The translations under genes and the position numbers were made by a program. Under the pieces are notes generated by a model. The model worked only from the letters and a program-made list of their open reading frames with translations, searched no databases and was not told the origin of the DNA. A stretch of 50,080 nt of DNA from an uncultured Flavobacteriales bacterium (GTDB lineage: Bacteria > Bacteroidota > Bacteroidia > Flavobacteriales > Flavobacteriaceae), in contig CAJWCT010000002.1 in assembly GCA_913031385.1 (NCBI GenBank), positions 1-50,080 on the forward strand, given 5' to 3'. How positions within the stretch are numbered: the stretch's first letter is position 1; every line of letters begins with the position of its first letter. This document shows positions 18,604 through 29,063 of this stretch, one piece after another.

Positions 18604-20172
18604 ATGAGTAAAAGAACACTTATTCTTTTAATTACGTTAATGAGTATCTCATTAATAGGGATTATTATTATCCAAGGCTTCTTTATTGTAGAAATTTATA
18701 GAGATGCTGAGAGGAAATTTAATAACGATTCTAGTATTGCATTATCTGAAGGAGTAGAATGGCTAGAAAAAAGAGAATTTAGACGTTATGTTGTAAAATT
18801 TAGAGATTTAATAAGTAGTGGAGGAGCGATAGATACAACTGCAATAAACAGTTTATATATTATTAAAGAGGATAGTGATAATAATGAAGTAATGATGTAT
18901 AGAAATGCATCTGTTGAAGAAAACCTTAAAGTACCTCAATTTTGGAATGTTTTAGATGATAGTCTTAGCCTAAAAAGAGTTTCTAGTGAAAGAGAAACAA
19001 AAGTTCTTAAAATTCAAAAAGAAAAGGAATATTCAGGAATAAGCTCTGAACAGTTCCTTTCAAAAATTGGTGAAATATCAAAAAGTAAAGAAATCCTATT
19101 TGAGACAGCATATCATGACCTCGCAAAAAGAAATCCAATTGAAAGAAGAATTGGAAATGTAAAATCTCTCAGTAGTTTCTTAAAATATAGATTTAAGAGA
19201 TTTAATATTGACATTCCTTTTGAATTTGCAATATTCAATGCAGATTCGATAACTAGAGTTAAATCAGAAAATTTCGTCTTAGATAAAAATACTTTTGAGT
19301 CAGCTCTTTTTACAGATGAGAATGATGAGAGTGGTTACCTTATAAAAGTAAATTTTCCGAAAAGAACTCCCTTTTTAGTAGCACCGGTGATTTCAGTTGC
19401 TGTGGTTTCAATTATTTTTACTTTTATTATAATAATTGTCTATATATACACTGTGCTTATTCTTTTAAGACAAAGACAGATTTCTCAAATCAAAACAGAT
19501 TTTATTAATAACATGACTCATGAATTTAAAACTCCTATAGCCACTATTAACCTTGCTTTAGATTCAATAATAAATCCAAAAACAATTAAGGATCAAAGTT
19601 TAGTTAAGAAGTATTTAGAAATGATCAAAGATGAGAATAAAAGGATGTATGATCAGGTTGAAAATGTTTTAAGAATTTCCCAATTAGAAAAGAGAGAATT
19701 AAATATTAAAAAAACTACTTTAGACCTAAATGAATTAATAAAGATTGCAGTTTCTCATGTACAATTATTGTTAGAGAATAAAAATGGTTCTATACATTTG
19801 AATTTAAATGCGGTTAAGTCAGAGATTCAGGGAAATGAAACTCATTTAGTAAATGTTATGGTTAATATTATAGATAATGCAATTAAATACTGTGATAAAG
19901 CACCAGAAATTCAAGTTTCTACTGAAAATGTTGCGGATAAAATTGTATTAAAAATTACAGACAATGGAATAGGAATGTCTAAAAAAGTTCAGAATAAGAT
20001 TTTTGAAAAATTTTATAGAGAACAAACAGGAGATTTACATAACATAAAGGGTCACGGTCTTGGTTTAGCATATGTAAAAAAGATAATAGACTATCATAAT
20101 GGAAAGATAGCCTTAGAAAGCGCATTAAACAAGGGAACAGTATTTTCAATAGAATTGTTTGCCAATAAATAA
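18604..20172 (+). CDS. Sensor histidine kinase, RprX-like
   Basis: H-box 'FINNMTHEFKTPIATINLALD', N-box 'VNIIDNAIKYC', G-boxes 'DNGIGMSKK', 'GHGLGLAYVKKI'; two TM segments; paired with an OmpR-type regulator. Confidence 0.94.
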   Translation: MSKRTLILLITLMSISLIGIIIIQGFFIVEIYRDAERKFNNDSSIALSEGVEWLEKREFRRYVVKFRDLISSGGAIDTTAINSLYIIKEDSDNNEVMMYRNASVEENLKVPQFWNVLDDSLSLKRVSSERETKVLKIQKEKEYSGISSEQFLSKIGEISKSKEILFETAYHDLAKRNPIERRIGNVKSLSSFLKYRFKRFNIDIPFEFAIFNADSITRVKSENFVLDKNTFESALFTDENDESGYLIKVNFPKRTPFLVAPVISVAVVSIIFTFIIIIVYIYTVLILLRQRQISQIKTDFINNMTHEFKTPIATINLALDSIINPKTIKDQSLVKKYLEMIKDENKRMYDQVENVLRISQLEKRELNIKKTTLDLNELIKIAVSHVQLLLENKNGSIHLNLNAVKSEIQGNETHLVNVMVNIIDNAIKYCDKAPEIQVSTENVADKIVLKITDNGIGMSKKVQNKIFEKFYREQTGDLHNIKGHGLGLAYVKKIIDYHNGKIALESALNKGTVFSIELFANK

Positions 20173-20178
20173 CATATC

Positions 20179-20877
20179 ATGGATGATAATAAGAGAATTT
20201 TATTAGTAGAAGATGATCCAAATTTTGGAATTATTCTTCGAGATTTTTTAAAAATGAATGATTATGACGTTGTGTTAGCCAAAAACGGAATGGAGGGGTT
20301 TGAAAAATTTAAGAAACATGATTTTCATATATGCATACTTGATGTTATGATGCCTTATAAGGATGGATTTACTTTGGCTGGAGAGATAAAAGAAATCAAC
20401 CAAGATGTTCCAATAATTTTTCTAACAGCAAAATCTTTAAAAGAAGATGTATTAAAAGGTTATAAAATAGGCGCAGACGATTATCTTAAGAAACCCTTTG
20501 ATAGTGATGTATTATTATATAAGATTAAGGCAATTCTAAAAAGAAATAAGCTAAGTGCAATATTAGATACAGATGAGCATGAATTTAAGTTTGGTTCTTT
20601 TGAATTTAATTCTAAACTAAGACACCTTAAATTTAAGGACAATAAATATGTTAAATTATCACCTAAAGAGAATATGTTATTAAAGATGTTACTACTACAT
20701 AAAAATGATCTAATGCCTAGAGAATTGGCTTTAACAAGAATATGGAGGGATGATAATTATTTTACTTCTAGAAGTATGGACGTGTATATTGCAAAACTAA
20801 GGAAACAGTTAGAGATAGATCCAAATGTTAAAATAAATAATATTCATGGAGAAGGTTTTCGACTAGTTTCTGATTAG
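20179..20877 (+). CDS. Response regulator transcription factor, OmpR family (RprY-like)
   Basis: 'ILLVEDDPNFGIILRDFLKMNDYDV', 'CILDVMMPYKDGF', 'IIFLTAK', 'GADDYLKKPF', C-terminal winged helix 'SRSMDVYIAKLRKQLEIDPNVKINNIHGEGFRL'. Confidence 0.95.
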   Translation: MDDNKRILLVEDDPNFGIILRDFLKMNDYDVVLAKNGMEGFEKFKKHDFHICILDVMMPYKDGFTLAGEIKEINQDVPIIFLTAKSLKEDVLKGYKIGADDYLKKPFDSDVLLYKIKAILKRNKLSAILDTDEHEFKFGSFEFNSKLRHLKFKDNKYVKLSPKENMLLKMLLLHKNDLMPRELALTRIWRDDNYFTSRSMDVYIAKLRKQLEIDPNVKINNIHGEGFRLVSD

Positions 20878-21771
20878 ATTATTGATATATGCTATAATTT
20901 TTTCAAAATTATATTCTGGAGTTATCCATTCTACTCTATCAATTGATTTAAACCAAGTTAATTGTCTTTTAGCATATCTCCTTGTATTTTTTTTAATTTC
21001 ATTTATACACTCATCTAAGGAGTATTTGTCTTCTATATAATTAAAGACCTCTCTGTAGCCAATGGTATTCAATGCGTTTAAACTTTTTAAGTTATAAAGT
21101 TCTTTTGCTTCATTAATTAAACCGCTTTCAACCATATTGTCAACACGAGTATTGATTTTATCATACAATTCTAATCTATCTTGATTTATTCCTAATACTA
21201 TTATATTAAAATCTCTTTTTTTCTTTTTCTTTTTCAAAAAACTCGAATATGATTTTCCTGTTGATATAGAAACTTCTAATGCCCTGATTAATCTTCTAGG
21301 ATTATTTATATCTATAGCACTGTATGATGCTGGATCCAATAGTTTTAACTGTTCTTGCATTTTTTTTATTCCCTTTAATTCTAAATCTAAATAAAGTGAA
21401 TTTCTAGTCTCGGTGCTTATTCCCGGTATTTCATCTAACCCATATAAAACAGTATTTATATATAACCCAGATCCACCAACAAGAATAGCTACATCATTTT
21501 TATTGAAGATTGACTTTATAGATTTTAAAGCATCTTTCTCATAGTCAGATATGTTATAATTATCATTAACACTTTTATTATTTATTAGATGATGTTTAAT
21601 ACTGTTAAGCTCAGAATTTGATGGTTTTGCAGTTCCAATATTCATCTCTTTATAAAATTGTCGAGAGTCTGCAGATACGATTTCAGTTTTAAAATAATTA
21701 GCAATCCTAATTGCCAAATTTGTTTTTCCTATTGCTGTAGGACCTATAATGGTTATTAGGTGTTTGTCCAT
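20863..21771 (-). CDS. miaA: tRNA dimethylallyltransferase
   Basis: 'LITIIGPTAIGKTNLAIRIANYFKTEIVSADSRQFYKEMNIGTAKPS', 'LVGGSGLYINTVLYGLDEIP', 'RRYAKRQLTWFK'. Confidence 0.97.
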   Translation of the reverse strand: MDKHLITIIGPTAIGKTNLAIRIANYFKTEIVSADSRQFYKEMNIGTAKPSNSELNSIKHHLINNKSVNDNYNISDYEKDALKSIKSIFNKNDVAILVGGSGLYINTVLYGLDEIPGISTETRNSLYLDLELKGIKKMQEQLKLLDPASYSAIDINNPRRLIRALEVSISTGKSYSSFLKKKKKKRDFNIIVLGINQDRLELYDKINTRVDNMVESGLINEAKELYNLKSLNALNTIGYREVFNYIEDKYSLDECINEIKKNTRRYAKRQLTWFKSIDRVEWITPEYNFEKIIAYINNLIRN

Positions 21772-21774
21772 TGA

Positions 21775-22302
21775 TTATTTTGTTAATCTATCAATAACAT
21801 TTGCTTTGTCCTTTTCTAAAAGCATTTTAAATAGTTTGAGGGTTGCCATAGCATCACCATCAGCCCTATGTCTTTTCTCAATTTTTATACCAAGACTGGT
21901 TGTCAATTTTCCTAAACTATATGAATCTTGTTCTGGAAGAAGTTCTTTGGATAACTCTATTGTGCATAAAGTTTTTCTATTAAAGTTAACTCCTATGTTT
22001 GTAAATTCATTTCTTAATACTCTATAATCAAAATCTGCATTATGTGCCACCAATGTACAGTTGTTTGTTATATCCATAATTTTTTTTGATATATCTTTAA
22101 ATTTTGGTGCATTTTTCAACATTTCTTTGTTAATTCCAGTAAGATTTTCGATAAAGGGCTGGATTTCTTTCACTGAATTAACTAAAGTGTATATTTGATC
22201 TGAAAGCCTATTATTCTGAAATTTATAAATGGCTATCTCGGTAATTTTTTCTTCATTAAATTTACCTCCGGTAGTTTCTATATCAATTATTGCGTATATA
22301 AT
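21775..22302 (-). CDS. DnaQ-like DEDDh 3'-5' exonuclease, non-canonical start (ATT at 22300-22302 or ATA at 22297-22299)
   Basis: The track ORF (21775-22173) starts at an internal GTG. The open frame continues upstream: (I)IYAIIDIETTGGKFNEEKITEIAIYKFQNNRLSDQIYTLVNSVKEIQPF..., including the ExoI motif DIETT; ExoIII HRADGDA downstream. In-frame TAG upstream lies inside the yggS end; no ATG/GTG/TTG between it and DIETTGG. Confidence 0.8.
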   Translation of the reverse strand: MIYAIIDIETTGGKFNEEKITEIAIYKFQNNRLSDQIYTLVNSVKEIQPFIENLTGINKEMLKNAPKFKDISKKIMDITNNCTLVAHNADFDYRVLRNEFTNIGVNFNRKTLCTIELSKELLPEQDSYSLGKLTTSLGIKIEKRHRADGDAMATLKLFKMLLEKDKANVIDRLTK

Positions 22303-22310
22303 TTTATTTT

Positions 22311-22964
22311 TTAATTTCTTGCTCCGAAAATCAAACTTCCTACTCTAACCATATTACTTCCATATTGAATAGCTAATTTATAATCATAACTCATACCCAT
22401 TGATAGTACTGTTATATTTGGATAAGTAATCCTTAGGTTATTAAAGAAATCATTTAAATAACTAAATTCATTTTTTAAAATTTCTTCATTATTTGTAAAA
22501 CTAGCCATACCCATTAATCCTATAATTGAAATATTCTTTAGGCTTTTGAATTCCTCAGATTCTAATATTGGCTTTACTTGATCTATAGATAAGCCAAACT
22601 TTGTTTCTTCAGAAGCAATTTTAATCTGTAATAAGCAATCGATAGTTACATTATTCTTTTTTGCTTGACGATTAATCTCTTTTAAAAGTTTAAAATTATC
22701 AACACTATGTATAAGTTTAATAAAATCGGCTATATATTTTACTTTGTTTTTCTGTAAATGACCTACCATATGCCATTCTATATCTTTTGGCAATGAGTTA
22801 TATTTGCTTACGAGTTCTTGAACTTTATTTTCACCAAAAATCTTTTGTCCAGCTTCATATGCTTCCATTATTTGCTCATTAGATTTTGTTTTAGAAACAG
22901 CGACTAATTTTACAGAGTTATCAATAGAATGACATAAATTATTTAAATTCTCACTTATATTCAT
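22311..22964 (-). CDS. YggS family pyridoxal phosphate-dependent homeostasis protein
   Basis: 'VKLVAVSKTKSNEQIMEAYEAGQKIFGENKVQEL', 'EWHMVGHLQKNKVKYI', 'LSMGMSYDYKLAIQYGSNMVRVGSLIFGAR'. Confidence 0.95.
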   Translation of the reverse strand: MNISENLNNLCHSIDNSVKLVAVSKTKSNEQIMEAYEAGQKIFGENKVQELVSKYNSLPKDIEWHMVGHLQKNKVKYIADFIKLIHSVDNFKLLKEINRQAKKNNVTIDCLLQIKIASEETKFGLSIDQVKPILESEEFKSLKNISIIGLMGMASFTNNEEILKNEFSYLNDFFNNLRITYPNITVLSMGMSYDYKLAIQYGSNMVRVGSLIFGARN

Positions 22965-22972
22965 TTATCTTG

Positions 22973-23857
22973 CTATTGAAATTGTTTTGCAACTAACTCA
23001 GCTTTTTTACTTTCAGAATAATCATAAAAACCTTCACCAGATTTTACACCTAATTTCCCTGATTTAACCATATTTACTAATAACTCAGATGGAGCATATT
23101 TTAAATTCTTAAATCCTTCATGCATTACTTCAAGTATTGAAAGACATACATCTAAACCAATAAAATCTGCTAATTGTAAAGGGCCCATGGGGTGACCCAT
23201 TCCAATTTTCATTATACTATCTATATTTTTTACTTTAGCTACTCCCGTATTTAATGCTTCAATTGCTTCATTTATCATTGGCAATAGAATCCTATTTGCT
23301 ATAAATCCAGGATAGTCATTTACCTCAATTGCAATTTTCTTGATTGTTTCAGAGAGTTCTATTATAGTATTTGTAGTCTCATCACTTGTTTTACGTCCTC
23401 TTATTACCTCAACTAATTTCATAATAGGTACAGGATTCATAAAATGCATTCCAATAACCTTATCTTCTCTTTTTGTTGAAGCTGCTATTTCTGTTATTGA
23501 GATAGATGAAGTGTTTGTAGCCAGGATAGTTTCAGATGAGCATATTTGATCTAACTGCGCAAATATTTTCAGCTTGACTTTTATATCTTCCGTAACAGCT
23601 TCAATAACAAGATCAGATGATTTTGCACTATTTATATCTGTTGAGGTAGAAATATTATCTAGTGTTGCTGTTTTTTGATCAGAACTAATAATATCTCTTT
23701 TGATCATTCTGTCAAGATTAGTTATAATACGATTTACACCATTTGTTAGTGAGCTAGAATTCAGATCAATAAGATTAACATGGCAATTATTCATAGCAAA
23801 AACCTGAGCAATTCCATTACCCATAGTCCCTGCGCCAATAATTGAAATTTTTTTCAT
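22973..23857 (-). CDS. 3-hydroxybutyryl-CoA dehydrogenase (3-hydroxyacyl-CoA dehydrogenase family)
   Basis: 'ISIIGAGTMGNGIAQVFAMNNCHVNLIDL', 'ATNTSSISITEIAA', 'GMHFMNPVPIMKLVEVIRG', 'GMGHPMGPLQLADFIGLDVCL'. Confidence 0.95.
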   Translation of the reverse strand: MKKISIIGAGTMGNGIAQVFAMNNCHVNLIDLNSSSLTNGVNRIITNLDRMIKRDIISSDQKTATLDNISTSTDINSAKSSDLVIEAVTEDIKVKLKIFAQLDQICSSETILATNTSSISITEIAASTKREDKVIGMHFMNPVPIMKLVEVIRGRKTSDETTNTIIELSETIKKIAIEVNDYPGFIANRILLPMINEAIEALNTGVAKVKNIDSIMKIGMGHPMGPLQLADFIGLDVCLSILEVMHEGFKNLKYAPSELLVNMVKSGKLGVKSGEGFYDYSESKKAELVAKQFQ

Positions 23858-23859
23858 GG

Positions 23860-24825
23860 TTAGTTATTAAACGCATTTATTATTTCTAGTGCAACTTTTA
23901 ATGCTTTATATCCATCTTCTAACGTTACCTTAGGGGTTATATCTTTTTCAATTGAATCAGCTAAACTTTCTAATTCTTCAAGAATAGCATTAGAGTTGTT
24001 AATTTTACTTTTATCAATTGTTATTTGTTTTTTAATTCCTTCCGCATTTTCTAATATAAATCCATTAGTAGATTCTTTGCCAGAAAAATCTTTCATATTA
24101 ACAACTTCACAATCTTTTTTAAAGAAATCAATTGATATATAGTTTTCTTTTTGGAAAATTCTGATTTTCCTCATGTTTTTTAAAGAAATTCTACTTGCAG
24201 TTAAATTAGCTACACATCCATTTACAAATTCTATCCTAGCGTTGGCAATATCTGGAGATTTGCTAATAATTGATATTCCACTTGATGAAATATTCTTAAT
24301 ATCAGATTTAACTATGTCAAGAATTATATCAATATCATGAATCATTAAATCAAGAATTACGGGAACGTCTGTACCTCGTGGATTAAATTGTGCTAACCTA
24401 TGAGTTTCTATGAACATTGGGGTATTAATTTTATCTTTTACATGTAAGTATGCAGGATTAAACCTTTCAACATGCCCAACTTGTCCTTTAACACCGTATT
24501 TTTTTGCAAGACTTATGATCTGCTTTGCTTCTTTTAGGTTTCCAGTGATAGGCTTTTCAATAAATATGTGTTTTTTATTTGATAATGCAATGGATGCATA
24601 ATGAAAATGTGATGGGGTAGGAGTAACTATGTCAATAACATCAACTTCATCTAATAACAATTCAAACGAGTCAAAACATCTACATGAAAGTTCGTCTGAA
24701 ACTTTTTTAGAATTAGAACTATTATTGTCATAAAAACCCGTTAAGTTATATCTTTTTGATTCCTTAAGAAGTTTTATATGAATTTTACCAAGATGTCCAG
24801 CACCAATTACTCCGACTTTTAACAT
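23860..24825 (-). CDS. Gfo/Idh/MocA family oxidoreductase
   Basis: 'MLKVGVIGAGHLGKIHIKLL', 'HIFIEKPITG'. The track start at 24861 is a TTG; internal ATG at 24823-24825 just before the Rossmann motif is more likely. Confidence 0.9.
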   Translation of the reverse strand: MLKVGVIGAGHLGKIHIKLLKESKRYNLTGFYDNNSSNSKKVSDELSCRCFDSFELLLDEVDVIDIVTPTPSHFHYASIALSNKKHIFIEKPITGNLKEAKQIISLAKKYGVKGQVGHVERFNPAYLHVKDKINTPMFIETHRLAQFNPRGTDVPVILDLMIHDIDIILDIVKSDIKNISSSGISIISKSPDIANARIEFVNGCVANLTASRISLKNMRKIRIFQKENYISIDFFKKDCEVVNMKDFSGKESTNGFILENAEGIKKQITIDKSKINNSNAILEELESLADSIEKDITPKVTLEDGYKALKVALEIINAFNN

Positions 24826-24914
24826 AGATAGTTTTTGCAAATTTAATATTTTTAAGATCAAATAATAGTTATAAATTTATTGATATTTAGAAATTTATAA
24901 TATATCTACTATAA

Positions 24915-25556
24915 TTGAACGATTCTTTTAAACATAAAGGCTTAAGAAAGAAATTAATCCAAACAATCAAATCTAAAGGGATTAATAATAAAAATGTACT
25001 TTCAGCTATTAGTAAGGTTCCAAGACATTTGTTTATGGATTCTGGATTTATTGATCATGCCTATCAGGACAAACCGTTTCCTATAGGAGCTAATCAAACT
25101 ATATCTCAACCCTTTACAGTTGCGTTTCAAACTGAACTTCTTGAAGTAAATAAAGGTGACAAAGTACTAGAGGTTGGTACAGGAAGTGGCTATCAAGCAG
25201 CAGTTTTATGTGAGCTAGGTGCTAATGTTTTTTCTATTGAAAGACAAGGAGAGCTTTATAAGAAGGTCGTTAATTTTTTGCCAAGTATTAATTATTACCC
25301 CAAAAAGATTATATACGGAGACGGATATAAAGGTCTAGAAGAAGAAGCTCCATTCGATTCAATTATTGTGACAGCGGGAGCACCATTTGTTCCTAAAGCT
25401 CTCTTAAATCAACTTAAAATTGGAGGAAGGTTAGTTATTCCGGTTGGAGAAAATATTCAGGTAATGACATTGTATATTAGGGTTTCAGAAAAGAAATTTA
25501 ATATGAAGGAGTACGGAGAATTTCAATTTGTTCCACTTTTAAAAGAAAAAGAATAA
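24915..25556 (+). CDS. pcm: Protein-L-isoaspartate O-methyltransferase, TTG start
   Basis: 'VPRHLFMDSGFIDHAYQDKPFPIGANQTISQPFTVAFQTELLEV', 'VLEVGTGSGYQAAVLCELGANVFSIER'; first codon TTG. Confidence 0.95.
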   Translation: MNDSFKHKGLRKKLIQTIKSKGINNKNVLSAISKVPRHLFMDSGFIDHAYQDKPFPIGANQTISQPFTVAFQTELLEVNKGDKVLEVGTGSGYQAAVLCELGANVFSIERQGELYKKVVNFLPSINYYPKKIIYGDGYKGLEEEAPFDSIIVTAGAPFVPKALLNQLKIGGRLVIPVGENIQVMTLYIRVSEKKFNMKEYGEFQFVPLLKEKE

Positions 25557-25559
25557 TAT

Positions 25560-26024
25560 TTATTTTTTATTTTTTATTTTTCTCAGCCTGTCTAGGTCTC
25601 TTTTGTTTTCTCTATCTTTTATTGTTTCTCTCTTATCATAGAGTTTTTTCCCTTTTGCTAAAGAAATTTCCATTTTAGCTAATCCCTTTTCATTTATAAA
25701 TAATTTTAATGGAATTATTGTATTACTAGAATTTATAGTTTCTTTCAAGAGCTTTTTTAGCTCATTTTTATTTAACAGTAATTTTCTTTGTTTTTTTGGC
25801 CTATACTCATCTATTGCGCTATGGGAATATTTTTCAATAGTCATATTTAATATATACAACTCTCCCTTGTTGTCAAATTTGCAATAACTCTCTGAAATAC
25901 TTGCTTTATTTTGCCTAATTGATTTAATCTCAGAGCCTGTTAAAACAATTCCAGCAATATATTTTGAAAGCAATTCATAATTGAATTTAGCTTTCCTATT
26001 AATTATATTAACCTTGTTGCTCAT
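25560..26024 (-). CDS. smpB: SsrA-binding protein
   Basis: 'INRKAKFNYELLSKYIAGIVLTGSEIKSIRQNKASISESYCKF', 'KLFINEKGLAKMEISLAKGKKLYDKRETIKDRENKRDLDR'. Confidence 0.97.
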   Translation of the reverse strand: MSNKVNIINRKAKFNYELLSKYIAGIVLTGSEIKSIRQNKASISESYCKFDNKGELYILNMTIEKYSHSAIDEYRPKKQRKLLLNKNELKKLLKETINSSNTIIPLKLFINEKGLAKMEISLAKGKKLYDKRETIKDRENKRDLDRLRKIKNKK

Positions 26025-26144
26025 CTTGATTGTTGTTTATGAATCTTAATACTGTTAATAAATAATAATTCAAATTGTAAATTTTTTCTCAATTAAAATA
26101 TTCTATTGATTATTTTTGACTTAGAAATTTAATTTAGTAAAAAT

Positions 26145-27419
26145 ATGCAAAAAGATCTTGAAATTTTCAATTTAATTGATCAAGAAAAATCTCGTCAAAT
26201 TGAAGGTGTAGAGTTAATTGCTTCTGAAAATTTTACAAGTGATCAGGTTTTAAAGGCAACAGGTTCAATATTAACAAATAAATATGCAGAAGGATATCCT
26301 GGAAAAAGGTATTATGGTGGATGTTCTGTTGTTGATAAAATTGAATCTTTAGCGATTGAAAGAGCTAAAGAACTATTTGGTGCTGTTTGGGCAAATGTCC
26401 AGCCTCATTCAGGAAGTCAAGCAAATTCTGCAGTCTTTTTTGCTTGTTTAAATATTGGGGATAAAATATTAGGTTTTGACTTATCTCATGGAGGACATCT
26501 TACACATGGATCATCAGTTAATTTTTCAGGAAAACTATATAATCCTGTATTCTACGGAGTTGATAAGAAGACAGGGAGATTAGACTATGATCTAATTATG
26601 GAAATTGCACAAAAAGAAAGGCCTAAATTAATTATAGCAGGTGCTTCAGCCTATTCAAGAGATATAGATTATAAGAAGTTTAGAGAAATAGCAGATAGTG
26701 TTGGTGCATTACTATTAGCCGACATATCTCATCCAGCAGGTCTAATAGCTAAAGGAATATTAAATGATCCGTTGCCTTATTGTCATATAGTTACAACTAC
26801 TACCCACAAAACATTAAGAGGTCCCAGAGGCGGATTAATTATGATGGGAAAAGATTTTGATAATCCTTTTGGCGTTAAACTAAAAAATGGATCATTAAAG
26901 AAGATGTCATCAATTCTAGATTCAGCAATATTTCCAGGAAATCAAGGCGGACCTCTTGAACATGTAATTGCAGCAAAAGCGATAGCTTTTGGAGAGGCTT
27001 TTACAGATGAATATATGTATTACATACTTCAAGTGAAAAAGAATGCCGCAACCATGGCTAAAGCTTTTATTGATAGAGGGTATGATATTATTTCTGGTGG
27101 AACAGACAATCATATGATGCTTATAGATTTAAGAAATAAAAATATAACTGGGAAGGAAGCTGAATCAACTTTAGGAAAAGCTGAAATTACTGTTAATAAG
27201 AATATGGTCCCATTTGATGATAAATCACCTTTTATTACCTCAGGAATTAGAGTTGGTACTGCAGCAGTGACTACAAGAGGCTTAGTTGAAGAAGATATGA
27301 TAAACATTGTAGACTATATTGATAGAGCAATTCTAAATAAAGATGATGAAGAGACTCTTAATCAAATTGCAAGTTCTGTTAAAGAGATGATGAAAGATAG
27401 ACCGCTATTTAACTCTTAA
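26145..27419 (+). CDS. glyA: Serine hydroxymethyltransferase
   Basis: '[39 protein letters not shown]', '[14 protein letters not shown]', '[17 protein letters not shown]', '[16 protein letters not shown]'. Confidence 0.98.
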   Translation: MQKDLEIFNLIDQEKSRQIEGVELIASENFTSDQVLKATGSILTNKYAEGYPGKRYYGGCSVVDKIESLAIERAKELFGAVWANVQPHSGSQANSAVFFACLNIGDKILGFDLSHGGHLTHGSSVNFSGKLYNPVFYGVDKKTGRLDYDLIMEIAQKERPKLIIAGASAYSRDIDYKKFREIADSVGALLLADISHPAGLIAKGILNDPLPYCHIVTTTTHKTLRGPRGGLIMMGKDFDNPFGVKLKNGSLKKMSSILDSAIFPGNQGGPLEHVIAAKAIAFGEAFTDEYMYYILQVKKNAATMAKAFIDRGYDIISGGTDNHMMLIDLRNKNITGKEAESTLGKAEITVNKNMVPFDDKSPFITSGIRVGTAAVTTRGLVEEDMINIVDYIDRAILNKDDEETLNQIASSVKEMMKDRPLFNS

Positions 27420-29005
27420 TCATCCTGAATCACATGCTGATATGCACCTAAATCAGGATTAATAGTCCTATTTACATTTAATAAATCAAAAGGGATCATA
27501 TTTGAAAAGACATGATCACCTTGATTTTTTGCTGCTGAATTTTCACCAATAATCATGTTATTTTCATATGGACTTAAAAATTTTGGATCTTGATTTAATA
27601 TTAAATTCTCAAAATGTTCTTGATTTTCAAAATCATATATACTTGTGTTAAAACTATTATTTATATCTGTAAATTTTAACAAGCAATTACTAAACTTATA
27701 ATCTAAGGTTGAATTATCTAGTTGTTCTATAAGTAATTCAATATTTTGGCTACCATAGATTATACAATTATTAAAATTGGCTTCTAAAACCTCATTATTA
27801 AGTATATTGTCTTCTGAATCAATTAAATAATTATTGAGTAAAAGAGTTGGAAATTGTCTAAATCCAGAGTTCCAATAGTTAGCAATTGTACAGTGTGTAA
27901 AATTATATTTCCCTCCATAAGTTGCAGCAAAAGAAGACTGGCCTGAATTATTTATAACCAGATTTTCTGCTTTAATGGAAGACCCCTTAGCCAGTATGCC
28001 AAAATTGCTTGAATTATAAATTTTACTATTTCTTATTAGTAGTTTTTCTTGAGTATTTTCAAAATCTCCACTTATATATAATCCAATAGAGCTATTTTTG
28101 ATTGTTGTATAGTTAATTTCATTATTTATACTACCGTCAAATAACCAAATTGTTCCCCATTGTCCTGGAATATTTTCAAAAATTGGTTCTAATCTGTCTG
28201 CTTCGAAAATAACTTCATTTTCTAAAAGTTCTTGATCTAAACTAAACTCACCATTTGTTTTTATTGACGCTCCATTTGTTACAATCAATCCGGAATTTGC
28301 ATGAAAATGTATTCTAGATCCAGAGTTTATTGTTAGTGTTTCGTTTTCAGGAACAGCAGCATATCCATAGATTACATATGGTTTGTCTGAAGTAAAGTTC
28401 AATTCAGATTGATAAAGAAATCTTCCTTGTATATTAGTTTCGTCATCAATCCCATCTCCATCTATATCAAAACTTAACGTTTCAATGATATATTGATTAG
28501 TTTGATTGTCAAGATATCTTTGAGGATATATAAAAGTCGCATCTTTGATCAAAGTGACTAGCTCAACTTTTTGAAGGTTTTCACCATTATTAAATTGAAT
28601 ATAATCAGTATAAAGGAATTGTGTGCTTTGATCTGATAAATCTTCTATATCAACAGTTGTTTCTATAAAAATGTATAAACTATCATTAGCTAGAAGTTCA
28701 ATATTCTCAAAATATTTCCCTGCATTAGATCCTGAACCATAAATGCCATCAACATTAAGTCTATAATAAGAGTTTTCGCCATTTCCTAAGTTTATGTTTG
28801 GGATTGTAATATTTTTATTGGAGTTATTATAAACTTTTAAGTTGTATGTGCTTGAGCCTATATTTGTAAAAATTGTATCTAGATATACAGTGTCTTTTGA
28901 GAAAGATAGATTTCCAGAGCTTAATTCAAAGTTAAAGTCATTTTTGCAGCTACTCCAAAATATAATAATTATTAGAGATGTAGATATTATTAGTAATCTT
29001 CTCAT
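27416..29005 (-). CDS. Predicted lipoprotein with right-handed beta-helix-like region, C-terminal 'DLGAYQ' motif
   Basis: Lipobox IIIFWSSC; Asn/Ile-rich repeat-like stretch ([55 protein letters not shown]) typical of beta-helix folds; ends [14 protein letters not shown]. Confidence 0.65.
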   Translation of the reverse strand: MRRLLIISTSLIIIIFWSSCKNDFNFELSSGNLSFSKDTVYLDTIFTNIGSSTYNLKVYNNSNKNITIPNINLGNGENSYYRLNVDGIYGSGSNAGKYFENIELLANDSLYIFIETTVDIEDLSDQSTQFLYTDYIQFNNGENLQKVELVTLIKDATFIYPQRYLDNQTNQYIIETLSFDIDGDGIDDETNIQGRFLYQSELNFTSDKPYVIYGYAAVPENETLTINSGSRIHFHANSGLIVTNGASIKTNGEFSLDQELLENEVIFEADRLEPIFENIPGQWGTIWLFDGSINNEINYTTIKNSSIGLYISGDFENTQEKLLIRNSKIYNSSNFGILAKGSSIKAENLVINNSGQSSFAATYGGKYNFTHCTIANYWNSGFRQFPTLLLNNYLIDSEDNILNNEVLEANFNNCIIYGSQNIELLIEQLDNSTLDYKFSNCLLKFTDINNSFNTSIYDFENQEHFENLILNQDPKFLSPYENNMIIGENSAAKNQGDHVFSNMIPFDLLNVNRTINPDLGAYQHVIQDD

Positions 29006-29063
29006 TATTTGATTAATTCTAATTTTATCATCTAATAACGTTTGATTTTAGTATTTTATTGAA

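Noticed and set aside
21219-21240. A/T-rich homopolymer-like run in miaA (encoding KKKKKK) as a programmed frameshift
   Set aside because: Frame is intact through the gene and the run is broken by C residues; no alternative product is evident.
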